Source: Pedobacter terrae (lineage in GTDB: Bacteria > Bacteroidota > Bacteroidia > Sphingobacteriales > Sphingobacteriaceae). Taken from it: a DNA stretch of 52,809 bases. The stretch lies in contig NZ_FNCH01000031.1 of NCBI RefSeq assembly GCF_900100705.1, positions 1 to 52,809 on the forward strand. The letters are read 5' to 3'. The first letter of the stretch is position 1, and every line of letters starts with the position of its first letter. The notes beneath the pieces were generated by a model. That model searched no databases. It was not told the DNA's origin and was given only the letters and a program-made list of their open reading frames with translations. Shown here in pieces: positions 8,972 to 15,704 of this stretch. A program made the position numbers and the translations under genes.

Positions 8972-9002
8972 TTTGCAGAACAGTTTTATAGCGCTATATT
9001 TG
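8972..9002 (+). promoter_or_regulatory. Bacteroidota-type promoter for tRNA-Val
   Basis: TTTG at 8972-8975 and TATATTTG at 8995-9002 match the -33 TTTG and -7 TAnnTTTG elements, with a 19-base spacer as expected for the major sigma factor of this phylum. Transcription would begin near 9008, giving a leader of about 35 bases before the first tRNA. This is the clearest promoter in the window. Confidence 0.8.
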
Positions 9003-9043
9003 CATTCCCAAACGGAGAGTGGGACATTAAATTTGACAAATAA

Positions 9044-9121
9044 GGGAAATTAGCTCAGCTGGTTCAGAGCACCTCGTTTACACCGAGGGGGTCGGGGGTT
9101 CGAACCCCTCATTTCCCACCA
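9044..9121 (+). tRNA. tRNA-Val (anticodon TAC), copy 1
   Basis: A complete cloverleaf folds: acceptor GGGAAAT/ATTTCCC, D arm GCTC...GAGC, anticodon stem CCTCG/CGAGG around loop TTTACAC (anticodon TAC, valine), and a T arm with the TTCGAAC loop. Discriminator A and CCA are encoded. It has its own consensus promoter at 8972-9002 and a terminator directly after it. Confidence 0.97.
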
Positions 9122-9150
9122 AGCCTTTCAGGAAACTGGAAGGCTTTTTT
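9122..9150 (+). terminator. Terminator after tRNA-Val copy 1
   Basis: AGCCTTTCAG pairs with CTGGAAGGCT over all ten positions (one G-T pair) around a GAAA tetraloop, followed by six T. It begins at the last base of the CCA end and is duplicated together with the tRNA. Confidence 0.85.
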
Positions 9151-9174
9151 ATCAAATTTAACGCATACAAATAA

Positions 9175-9252
9175 GGGAAATTAGCTCAGCTGGTTCAGAG
9201 CACCTCGTTTACACCGAGGGGGTCGGGGGTTCGAACCCCTCATTTCCCACCA
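9175..9252 (+). tRNA. tRNA-Val (anticodon TAC), copy 2
   Basis: This is base-for-base identical to copy 1, including encoded CCA and the TAC anticodon. It starts 131 bases after the first copy. No TTTG/TAnnTTTG promoter fits in the 53-base spacer, so expression would depend on read-through of the first terminator, unless an unrecognised promoter exists. Confidence 0.97.
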
Positions 9253-9282
9253 AGCCTTTCAGGAAACTGGAAGGCTTTTTTT
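9253..9282 (+). terminator. Terminator after tRNA-Val copy 2
   Basis: Same ten-position stem (one G-T pair) and GAAA loop as after copy 1, followed by seven T. Confidence 0.85.
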
Positions 9283-9446
9283 ATGCTGTCATTCTGAACG
9301 CAGTAAAGAATCTTTCATCGGAAGTAAATTGTTTTCTTAACGTATATCTAAAAGGATTTGATTAACATCAAATATTTTAAACGATGATAGTTTATTTCGT
9401 AAAGATCTTTCGCTGTGCTGCTATTGACAGGATCCACTAGTTCGGC

Positions 9447-9566
9447 CGTCATCTCGACTGTAGCGCAGCGAAATGCCCGCCTTTGCGGACAGGCCTGCCC
9501 GTACAGGCGGGGAGAGATCTATTTAGTTAGATTTCTCGACTGCGTTGCACTCCGCTCGAAATGACG
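9447..9566. repeat. Paired REP element (GC-rich palindrome family, copy 1)
   Basis: The unit runs from CGTCATCTCGACTGTAGCGC to GCTCGAAATGACG. Its two halves are roughly inverted copies of each other (CGAC...GCGCAGC...GAGATCT and AGATTTCTCGAC...GCTCG). In the middle lies a 36-base near-palindrome (9476-9511) with arms CCCGCC / GGCGGG. The same composite recurs at 23726, 30102 and 30272. The remaining bases of 9283-9578 hold a GTCATTCTGAACG repeat (9287-9315) and no gene. Confidence 0.8.
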
Positions 9567-9578
9567 CCAACTCGAGAT

Positions 9579-9995
9579 TTAGCTAGGTTCCCATAACTCA
9601 ATCTTATTGCCTTCAGCATCCATAATGTGAATAAATTTTCCATAATCATAAGTGGCAATTTCATCAAGTATCGTTACACCATTTTCTCTTAATTTTTCCA
9701 CTAGCGCTTCAAGATTTTGAACACGATAATTAATCATGAATTCCTTTTTCGAAGGGGAAAAATATTCATCACCTTTTTTAAACGGACTCCATTGAAGTGA
9801 TTCCACTTCATCGGGGTTATTGATGTTCCGGTAATCGAAACTCACAGCACCCCACGCATTGATTTCGACCCCTAAATTTTTGGCATACCAATCTTTTGTT
9901 TCCTTCGGGTTATCTGAAAAAAAGAAAATGCCGCCAATCCCCGTCACCTTTGGTGTGTTATCATTAGCTGAAGTTGAACTTTTTGTGTCTTCCAT
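9579..9995 (-). CDS. VOC-family protein (glyoxalase/bleomycin-resistance fold)
   Basis: This 138-residue protein has a single vicinal-oxygen-chelate domain. GIGGIFFFSDNPKETKDWYA starts the first beta-alpha-beta-beta-beta module, and the C-terminal signature DAEGNKIELWEP closes the second. Glu in IELWEP is the usual metal ligand at this position. Such proteins include glyoxalases, dioxygenases and resistance proteins; nothing here decides between them. I place the start at the internal Met of MEDTKSS (9995), because the upstream residues to 10043 are unusual and lie in the promoter region shared with the divergent UbiA-like gene. Confidence 0.85.
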   Translation of the reverse strand: MEDTKSSTSANDNTPKVTGIGGIFFFSDNPKETKDWYAKNLGVEINAWGAVSFDYRNINNPDEVESLQWSPFKKGDEYFSPSKKEFMINYRVQNLEALVEKLRENGVTILDEIATYDYGKFIHIMDAEGNKIELWEPS

Positions 9996-10118
9996 ATTAT
10001 TGTTGATTGAGATTTTTTTAGTTAATTTTCTTTCTAACCCCAAGATAGTAGAAAATCAACTTTATTATTTACCATATTCAATAATATATCCGAAATTGCT
10101 GACGAAAAAAAACTGTAA

Positions 10119-11030
10119 ATGCTCGGTAAAATAATCAGGTTCATTTTCTTTGGGAACTATTTTGTAGGGATTCTGGCAGTAGCCCTTACGGTTGAGGCTA
10201 CTCTTCAATTGAAGGTCCCATTTAACTCCCTCAATTATTACCTGTTGTTGTTTCTGGCGCCTACCATTTATTATACCTACGCCTACAATAAAGTTTCTAC
10301 TGTACCATCCACTACTAATCCGCGTAATCAATGGTATTTTAAACATAAAACGTTTATTAATTGGAGTCAGGCTGTGCTATTTATCAGTTGCATGCTGTTG
10401 GCCATTAATCTGCTGTATCAAAACTTTCATCACATTCTGGCGCTCCCGATTAGTTATTGGCTAGCCATAGTCATTATTATTATCGCAGGCGGTTTATATT
10501 ACGGCTTACTCCCCAAATCCTTCATTAAATTCAATCTCCGTAACACCGGGTGGTTTAAAGCTTTCGTTATCGGTTTTGTTTGGGCCTGTTGTGCCAATGT
10601 GTTACCCTTAATTATGCTTAAAATTGAAACGGGGGTGGGCTATCACGATTCGGTATTGTGGACTTGGTTATTTGTAAAAAACTGGATGTTCTGCACCGTA
10701 AACGCCATCATTTTCGATATTAAAGATTATCCTACAGATGCGAATAAACACCTGCGCACTTTTGTGGTACGTTATGGTTTGCGAAGAACCATTTTCAATA
10801 TTTTGATTCCGCTTTTAATTATAGGTTTAATCTCATTAGGCATATTTGCCAGTTACAAAGGCTTCGGGATACCGCAGGTTCTATTCAATGTTCTGCCATT
10901 TGTTTTGACGATTTATATCGCTTATTCCATGCATAAAAGAAAAAATATCCTGTATTACCTGATGGTGATTGATGGACTGATTTTATTTAAGGCAATATGC
11001 GGGATAATAGGAATGCAGTTTGTACATTAA
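10119..11030 (+). CDS. UbiA-like prenyltransferase-family membrane protein
   Basis: The 303-residue integral membrane protein has eight or nine hydrophobic segments. The second Asp-rich motif of UbiA enzymes is present as FDIKDYPTD (Asp200, Asp203, Asp207). The first, which should read NDxxDxxxD near residues 57-65, is replaced by YNKVSTVPS. Family members move prenyl groups onto aromatic acceptors in the membrane, but loss of one magnesium-binding motif makes a standard reaction doubtful. The next gene is a methyltransferase on the same strand about 90 bases on, a pairing reminiscent of quinone or pigment synthesis, though no other pathway gene is near. Confidence 0.7.
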   Translation: MLGKIIRFIFFGNYFVGILAVALTVEATLQLKVPFNSLNYYLLLFLAPTIYYTYAYNKVSTVPSTTNPRNQWYFKHKTFINWSQAVLFISCMLLAINLLYQNFHHILALPISYWLAIVIIIIAGGLYYGLLPKSFIKFNLRNTGWFKAFVIGFVWACCANVLPLIMLKIETGVGYHDSVLWTWLFVKNWMFCTVNAIIFDIKDYPTDANKHLRTFVVRYGLRRTIFNILIPLLIIGLISLGIFASYKGFGIPQVLFNVLPFVLTIYIAYSMHKRKNILYYLMVIDGLILFKAICGIIGMQFVH

Positions 11031-11035
11031 GCTGA

Positions 11036-11060
11036 AAGACTAAAGCGGAAAGACCAAAGC
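11036..11060 (+). repeat. 25-base repeat shared with 31722-31746
   Basis: The string AAGACTAAAGCGG followed by AAAGACCAAAGC is identical at both sites, 20.7 kb apart. It is internally repetitive (AGACTAAAGC / AGACCAAAGC) and lies right after a stop codon, like other short-period strings in this window. Confidence 0.8.
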
Positions 11061-11122
11061 GTATTTACAATCGAGAAATTTATCTTGATACTTGATTCTC
11101 AATACTTGATACTACTACAAAA

Positions 11123-11749
11123 ATGAACAACAACTATGATAAAATAGCGAATCATTACGATACTTTAAGCCGGTTGGTGTTTTTTAAATCGCAGGTTAAT
11201 GCTCAGATTGATCAACTTCATCATATTCAAAAAAATAGTTCAGTTTTAATTGTAGGTGGTGGAACAGGATGGATTTTGGAAGAAATTGCCAAAATAAATC
11301 CAGGCGGCTTGAAGATTGTTTACGTGGAGATCTCGGCTAAAATGCTGGCACTTTCTCAGAAGCGAAACTATAGAAATAATCAGGTCGAATTTGTTAATCT
11401 TGGTATAGAGGATTTCGGAACTGACATTTTATTTGACGTTATTTTAACGCCATTCCTTTTCGATAATTTCGCTGAACAACGGGCTGCAAAAGTGTTTGAG
11501 CAGTTAAATCGCTGTTTAAAGAGAAAGGGCCTTTGGTTTATAGTTGATTTTTCCCTTAATAAAGTCAATGGAAACTGGTGGAAATGGCTACTGCTTAAAT
11601 CGATGTATAGCTTTTTTAAATTACTGGGAATTGTAGAGGCCAATCAATTAATTGACATGAGTCCTTATTTTCTAAATGCAGGTTATCAGATCTTAGAACA
11701 ACGTTTATATTATGGGAACTTCATTAAGGCGGTAATTTTCAAAAAATAA
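11123..11749 (+). CDS. Class I SAM-dependent methyltransferase
   Basis: The 208-residue protein has a Rossmann methyltransferase core. N-terminal YDKIANHYDTLSRLVF is typical of UbiE/ubiquinone-type methyltransferases. Motif I reads VLIVGGGTGWILEEI (about residues 41-55), the acidic end of beta2 is VYVEIS, and motif IV reads DVILTPFLFDNF. The middle contains FEQLNRCLKRKGLWFIVDF, the usual motif VI region. It likely methylates a small molecule; the membrane protein upstream could act in the same pathway. The spacer holds short direct repeats (ATACTTGAT twice). The substrate cannot be named from the sequence. Confidence 0.82.
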   Translation: MNNNYDKIANHYDTLSRLVFFKSQVNAQIDQLHHIQKNSSVLIVGGGTGWILEEIAKINPGGLKIVYVEISAKMLALSQKRNYRNNQVEFVNLGIEDFGTDILFDVILTPFLFDNFAEQRAAKVFEQLNRCLKRKGLWFIVDFSLNKVNGNWWKWLLLKSMYSFFKLLGIVEANQLIDMSPYFLNAGYQILEQRLYYGNFIKAVIFKK

Positions 11750-11822
11750 AATGACATTCATTTAATGCATCCGTGTTGCATTTGAAATATCAATTCAGAT
11801 CTTTGTATCAAAAGATAAGGAT

Positions 11823-12719
11823 ATGGATTTTGATGTAATTATAATTGGCGGCAGCTATGCAGGTTTGTCTGCCGCATTAACCCTTGGCCGTTCAACCCGC
11901 AACGTTTTAATAATCGATTCTGGTAAACCTTGCAACCGACAGACGCCGCATTCACATAATTTTTTAACACACGATGGCCATCGGCCCGCTGATATTGCCA
12001 AAGCTGCAAAAGAAGAAGTGCTAAAATATTCAACCGTTAGGTTTTTGGAAGGAAAAGCTATTTCAGCTGAGCGGATTGATGCAGGTTTTAGTGTTGCCGT
12101 AGAAAATGCTGGTAGTTTTACGGCCAGGAAAATTTTATTGGCCACAGGTTTAAAAGATGTGCTGCCCGATATTAAAGGATTGGCAGCATGTTGGGCCATT
12201 TCTGCAATACACTGTCCTTATTGCCATGGGTATGAGGTAAAAAATGAAAAAATCGCTCTGTTGATGAATGGTGAGCATGCCTTTGAAATGGCCAAAAACC
12301 TTCAGCTCTGGAATAAGGATCTAACCATTTTAACCAACGGAAAATCAGAATTAAATGCAGAGCAGACCAAAAAGCTGAAATCTGAATCGATTACTATTTT
12401 AGAAGAAGAAATTGTTGAAATGGAACACCAAAATGGTCAGCTCGATAATGTTGTTTTTAAAAACGGAGAAAGATTAAATTTTAAGGCAATATATGTTAAA
12501 CCTGAAATAGAGCAACATATAAACTTTAACGAGCAATTGGGGTTTGAACTAACAGAGCTGAAAACCATAAAAGTTAATGAACAGCAGCAAACTACTGCCG
12601 AAGGCGTTTACGCTGCAGGAGATTGTGCAACCTTGTTCAGGTCGTTGTCTTTCATTACAGCTGCCGGAACAATGGCTGCAGTAATGATTAATAAGGAGTT
12701 GATTTCTGAAGATTTTTGA
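11823..12719 (+). CDS. Thioredoxin-reductase-like FAD oxidoreductase
   Basis: The 298-residue flavoprotein begins with the FAD-binding motif DVIIIGGSYAGLSAAL and has the ATG motif (LLATGLKDVLP). The redox-active Cys131-Cys134 sits in HCPYCHGYEV, and the C-terminal FAD motif is GVYAAGDCATL. This is the layout of thioredoxin reductase and the related gliotoxin-reductase-like disulfide oxidoreductases. The NADPH-binding GxGxxA/G loop expected after the CxxC reads ALLMNGEHAFEMA, so the dinucleotide site is degenerate. The protein may use a different electron donor or substrate. The gene has its own upstream region; a GATCTTTG at 11798-11805 resembles a -7 box. Confidence 0.82.
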   Translation: MDFDVIIIGGSYAGLSAALTLGRSTRNVLIIDSGKPCNRQTPHSHNFLTHDGHRPADIAKAAKEEVLKYSTVRFLEGKAISAERIDAGFSVAVENAGSFTARKILLATGLKDVLPDIKGLAACWAISAIHCPYCHGYEVKNEKIALLMNGEHAFEMAKNLQLWNKDLTILTNGKSELNAEQTKKLKSESITILEEEIVEMEHQNGQLDNVVFKNGERLNFKAIYVKPEIEQHINFNEQLGFELTELKTIKVNEQQQTTAEGVYAAGDCATLFRSLSFITAAGTMAAVMINKELISEDF

Positions 12720-12733
12720 TCAATCATCAGAAA

Positions 12734-12898
12734 TTAAAATAAGATGGCACCAATAATAGTGACAATAAACATTGCTGCAATAACAATTCTATCGGCTGTA
12801 ATCCATTGGTCTCTGGTAAGTGGTTTTGCAACTTTTTTTATGGTTTCAGCTTTATGCCTCGAAAGCCTGAAAATCGATGTGTCTAATTTAATAATCAT
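12734..12898 (-). CDS. Small single-helix membrane protein, unknown
   Basis: With the start at 12898 (MIIKLDTSIF), the protein has 54 residues: a basic N-terminal half and one C-terminal hydrophobic helix (about residues 35-53). An upstream ATG at 12943 would add 15 residues without changing the picture. The gene faces the flavoprotein gene, with stops 14 bases apart. I do not recognise a family. Its coding status rests on the sensible basic-then-hydrophobic layout only. Confidence 0.45.
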   Translation of the reverse strand: MIIKLDTSIFRLSRHKAETIKKVAKPLTRDQWITADRIVIAAMFIVTIIGAILF

Positions 12899-13048
12899 AG
12901 GATGATGTTTTAATAGGGTCGATTTTACTAGGGCAAATCCCAAGCCAATATTTAAGAAAAATGTTAAATTGTGGATAACTAATTTTTTTTCTTAATTAAT
13001 TGATATTTATATGGTTGTAATTACAGTAGTTATTCAGAAAACGCAAAT

Positions 13049-13073
13049 GGGTTGTATGGAACATCAACAACCC
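13049..13073 (-). terminator. Possible terminator of the permease gene
   Basis: GGGTTGT pairs perfectly with ACAACCC across an 11-base loop, about 30 bases after the permease stop. On the minus strand a T-rich tract (ATTTGCGTTTT) follows. Confidence 0.4.
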
Positions 13074-13102
13074 GTTTGACCAATGTGTATAGTAAAAGTT
13101 TA

Positions 13103-14557
13103 TTACGGATTGTCGGACTGTTTTTCCATGGTATTTAATTTACTGTTCTTTTTGCCATATCCGAAGTAAATGGCTAAGCCAATTACCAGCCAAACTGCAA
13201 GCCTTAACCAGGTTTCCCAGGGTAAAAATGCCATCATGGCAATGCAGGTTAAAATACCCAAGATTGGGATTAATGGTACCAAAGGAACCCTAAACGGGCG
13301 TTTGGCTTCAGGGTTTGTTTTTCTTAAAATCAGGATACCTACACATACCATTAAAAAGGCCAGTAAGGTGCCAATGCTGGTCATTTCGCCCACCACATTC
13401 ATGGGGACAAATGCCGCAAAAAGACCAATAAATAAACAAAGGATAATGTTCGACTTATATGGTGTTTTAAATTTTGAATGCACATCAGAAAACATCTTTG
13501 GCAATAGCCCATCTTTACTGATGGAGTAAAACATCCGCGATTGTGCCATTAAATCGATCAGGATTACAGATGTATAACCGATCAGAATGGCCAGAATAAT
13601 GGCCTGACTCAACCAGGCGTAAGGTGTTTTTTCGATGGCAATGGCTACAGGGGCGCCGCTATTGGCAAACTCCTTATAATTGGCCAGACCAGTCATAACG
13701 TGCCCGAACAATCCGAATAAAACCGTACAAACCACCAGAGATCCAATAATGCCGATGGGTAAATCTCTCGCCGGGTTTTTGGTTTCCTGTGCGGAGGCGG
13801 CTACGGCATCAAAACCAATAAATACAAAGAAGACTAAACCTGCACCTCGTAATACACCGCTCCATCCAAACTGACCAAATGTTCCGGTATTTTCGGGGAT
13901 ATATGGATGATAGTTTGCGGGATCGATATATTGCCAGCCAAGTGCGATAAATACCAAAACTACGCCTACTTTCAGAAATACAATAATTCCGTTTACAATG
14001 GCCGAGCCTTTTGTACCTCGGATCAATATAGCCGTCATCAATACCACAACCAATGCTGCGGGGATATTAATGATGCCGTGAACAGCAGAACCATCTGCCA
14101 GTTTAGCGGTTTCAAAAGGAGATAGGGTGAGCTGCGGAGGGAGATAAATGTGTAAGCTGGCTAAAAACCGGGTTAAATACTGCGACCAGCTGATGGCTAC
14201 AGTGGCACAACCCACAGAGTATTCCAATACCAGATCCCAGCCTATAATCCAGGCGAAAAGTTCGCCCATGGTGGCATAAGAGTAGGTATAAGCACTACCT
14301 GCAACAGGAATCATAGAGGCGAATTCTGCATAACATAAGGCTGCAAAACCGCAACCCAATGCTGCAATTACAAATGATAAGGTAACTGCAGGCCCGGAGT
14401 GATTGGCTGCTGCCAAACCTGTAATCGAAAATAAACCGGCACCAAGCGTTAAGCCTACGCCAATTAAAATTAGGTTTATAGGGCCTAAGGTTCTTTTGAG
14501 TGTTCCTTCGCCGCTTTCGTTTGCCTCGGCAACAATGCTGGCAATAGATTTCTTCAT
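13103..14557 (-). CDS. APC-superfamily amino acid permease
   Basis: This 484-residue inner-membrane transporter has 12 predicted helices. It belongs to the cationic-amino-acid-transporter-like branch of the APC superfamily. The N-terminal LTLGAGLFSITGLAAANHSG is the unwound TM1 substrate-binding region, and the YAEFASMIPVAGSAYTYSYA segment covers TM3. GFDAVAASAQETKNP marks the conserved loop after TM6. A short basic C-terminal tail follows the last helix. Such carriers exchange or take up amino acids with protons. The gene is monocistronic, with long non-coding flanks on both sides. The specific amino acid is not predictable. Confidence 0.9.
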   Translation of the reverse strand: MKKSIASIVAEANESGEGTLKRTLGPINLILIGVGLTLGAGLFSITGLAAANHSGPAVTLSFVIAALGCGFAALCYAEFASMIPVAGSAYTYSYATMGELFAWIIGWDLVLEYSVGCATVAISWSQYLTRFLASLHIYLPPQLTLSPFETAKLADGSAVHGIINIPAALVVVLMTAILIRGTKGSAIVNGIIVFLKVGVVLVFIALGWQYIDPANYHPYIPENTGTFGQFGWSGVLRGAGLVFFVFIGFDAVAASAQETKNPARDLPIGIIGSLVVCTVLFGLFGHVMTGLANYKEFANSGAPVAIAIEKTPYAWLSQAIILAILIGYTSVILIDLMAQSRMFYSISKDGLLPKMFSDVHSKFKTPYKSNIILCLFIGLFAAFVPMNVVGEMTSIGTLLAFLMVCVGILILRKTNPEAKRPFRVPLVPLIPILGILTCIAMMAFLPWETWLRLAVWLVIGLAIYFGYGKKNSKLNTMEKQSDNP

Positions 14558-15089
14558 GAAAATAAGGTAAGAAGCTGCAAAATTATTAAAATATATTAAA
14601 TCTATCGTGTTTATATATTTAATAAGATGGTAATTTATGCAGTTTGAATTCTTTTACTGCTCTATGCCGCAGGGGCATGGTACTTTGGAGCGCCAAAGTA
14701 CCCAAAGCGCTCTGTCAATCCAACAAGGTGGCTTCACACTGGCCCAAGCTCATCAAAAAAACAGCGGCACTTTGTTTTGTGTTCAGACTATTCATAATAT
14801 CAAACCCTCGTTTATGAACACAAAACCACTGCGTTCCAGGTTTGTTAGTGCCTTTTTGTTCTGTAGAGCACCTGTTTTTTTGATCCTTCTGCCACTTGGG
14901 ATTGACGGCGTCCTTCGCTGAAACTTGTGCTCTGTTAAAGTCTGTTAGCAAAATGCCTGAATTATTATTAAAAGATGTTTCTATCTGGTTGAATGAAAAA
15001 TAGGGATGCAGAATATACCGTTCTGGCATTATTCCAAAACCATAAATAGTACCACCAACGCACTCTCAAATAAACCTGATAGAACCAGA

Positions 15090-15143
15090 TAGCTCCCGAT
15101 TTAAGTAAATGTTTGTATTTAAGAACTATCTAAATCGGGACTA
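15090..15143. repeat. Inverted repeat with 27-base loop
   Basis: Left arm CTCCCGATTTA (15093-15103) and right arm TAAATCGGGA (15131-15140) pair over about ten bases. It is not followed by a T run, so it is a structural repeat rather than a terminator. Confidence 0.6.
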
Positions 15144-15305
15144 TAGGTGATAGCAGGACTGCAAAAACCGAAGCATTACAAGGCCTTGCTTTTCTAAAAA
15201 ACAGATAAAATTTCTATCTTTTAATGAATTTTTTCTAAAACACGAAATTTTAATTAAAATTATTTATCTGATAATCAGTTATTTGTAATTTTACTTTAAT
15301 TTATT

Positions 15306-15333
15306 TTAGTACTATGTATTGCATGGTAGTATA
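15306..15333 (+). promoter_or_regulatory. Putative PadR operator
   Basis: TACTATG (15310-15316) and CATGGTA (15322-15328) form an inverted repeat with a 5-base centre and one mismatch; extended arms match at 9 of 12 positions. The centre lies between the expected -33 site and the -7 box at 15343-15350. PadR proteins commonly repress their own operon through such ATG/CAT dyads, which is the inference here. Confidence 0.55.
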
Positions 15334-15342
15334 TAAAACATA

Positions 15343-15350
15343 TATCTTTG
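15343..15350 (+). promoter_or_regulatory. -7 promoter element of the PadR-PspC operon
   Basis: TATCTTTG matches TAnnTTTG and ends only four bases before the PadR ATG at 15355. A start site at the usual distance would fall on or near the A of the ATG, so the mRNA may be leaderless. The -33 region (TTGC) is a weak match. Confidence 0.5.
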
Positions 15351-15354
15351 TTAT

Positions 15355-15690
15355 ATGATAGCAGAAAATACGCAAACGCAAATGCGGAAGGGAATTCTGG
15401 AATACTGTGTTTTATCAATCATCTCACGGGGCGAAATTTATGCTTCGGATATTATTGCCGAGTTAAGATCGGCAAAGCTGCTGGTGGTTGAGGGTACATT
15501 ATATCCATTATTAACCAGGCTTAAAAACAATGGTTTGTTAAGCTACAACTGGGTAGAATCTACCTCAGGCCCACCGCGTAAATATTATACCTTAACCGAA
15601 GATGGTCGGGGCATTTTATCACAATTAGATCAAACCTGGCAGGAGCTGGCTTATGCTGTAGGTATTTCACAAAAAGGAGCCAATTCATAA
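15355..15690 (+). CDS. PadR-family transcriptional regulator
   Basis: The 111-residue protein has the winged-helix fold of PadR regulators. Helices around LEYCVLSIISRGEIYASDII and the wing region VVEGTLYPLLTRLKNNGLLS are the DNA-binding core, and GPPRKYYTLTEDGRGIL is the family signature. The C-terminal helix (LDQTWQELAYAV) should mediate dimerization. It precedes the PspC-domain gene by 14 bases and should control it. A dyad operator and a -7 element lie immediately upstream, so autoregulation is likely. The inducing signal is unknown; in the phylum such pairs respond to envelope stress or antimicrobials, which is inference here. Confidence 0.92.
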   Translation: MIAENTQTQMRKGILEYCVLSIISRGEIYASDIIAELRSAKLLVVEGTLYPLLTRLKNNGLLSYNWVESTSGPPRKYYTLTEDGRGILSQLDQTWQELAYAVGISQKGANS

Positions 15691-15704
15691 TTAGTTAAAA
15701 AGAA

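Larger units (their letters stand above)
9036..9281 (+). repeat. Tandem duplication of a tRNA-plus-terminator unit
   Basis: Bases 9036-9150 and 9167-9281 are identical over 115 positions and start 131 bases apart. The unit holds a few leader bases, the whole tRNA and its terminator, but not the promoter. A recent tandem duplication is the simplest explanation. Confidence 0.9.
14558..15354. other. Non-coding stretch with palindromes before the PadR operon
   Basis: Open frames here are poor and lie over repeat-like DNA. Bases 14679-14702 form a perfect palindrome, GGTACTTTGG-AGCG-CCAAAGTACC, of the same design as the TACTTTTT/AAAAAGTA core at 22034 and 29990. At 15090-15143 a second inverted repeat lies (CTCCCGATTTA and TAAATCGGGA arms). 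The last 60 bases hold the PadR promoter and operator. I see no RNA gene or convincing protein gene. Confidence 0.6.

Noticed and set aside
9431..9446. The string GGATCCACTAGTTC resembles a cloning-vector polylinker and could mean contamination.
   Set aside because: A diverged version of the same neighbourhood (CTATTGACA...TA.TTGGTCGTCAT) occurs at 20686-20709, so the string is a natural variant of a genomic repeat flank; no other vector sequence is near.
10119..11749. A menaquinone biosynthesis operon.
   Set aside because: The UbiA-like protein lacks one catalytic motif and no other menaquinone gene is adjacent; the pairing with a methyltransferase alone is not enough.
14637..15029. Two opposing frames of about 95-104 residues upstream of the PadR operon.
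   Set aside because: They lie over palindromic repeat DNA, overlap each other, and show no domain or composition typical of proteins here.
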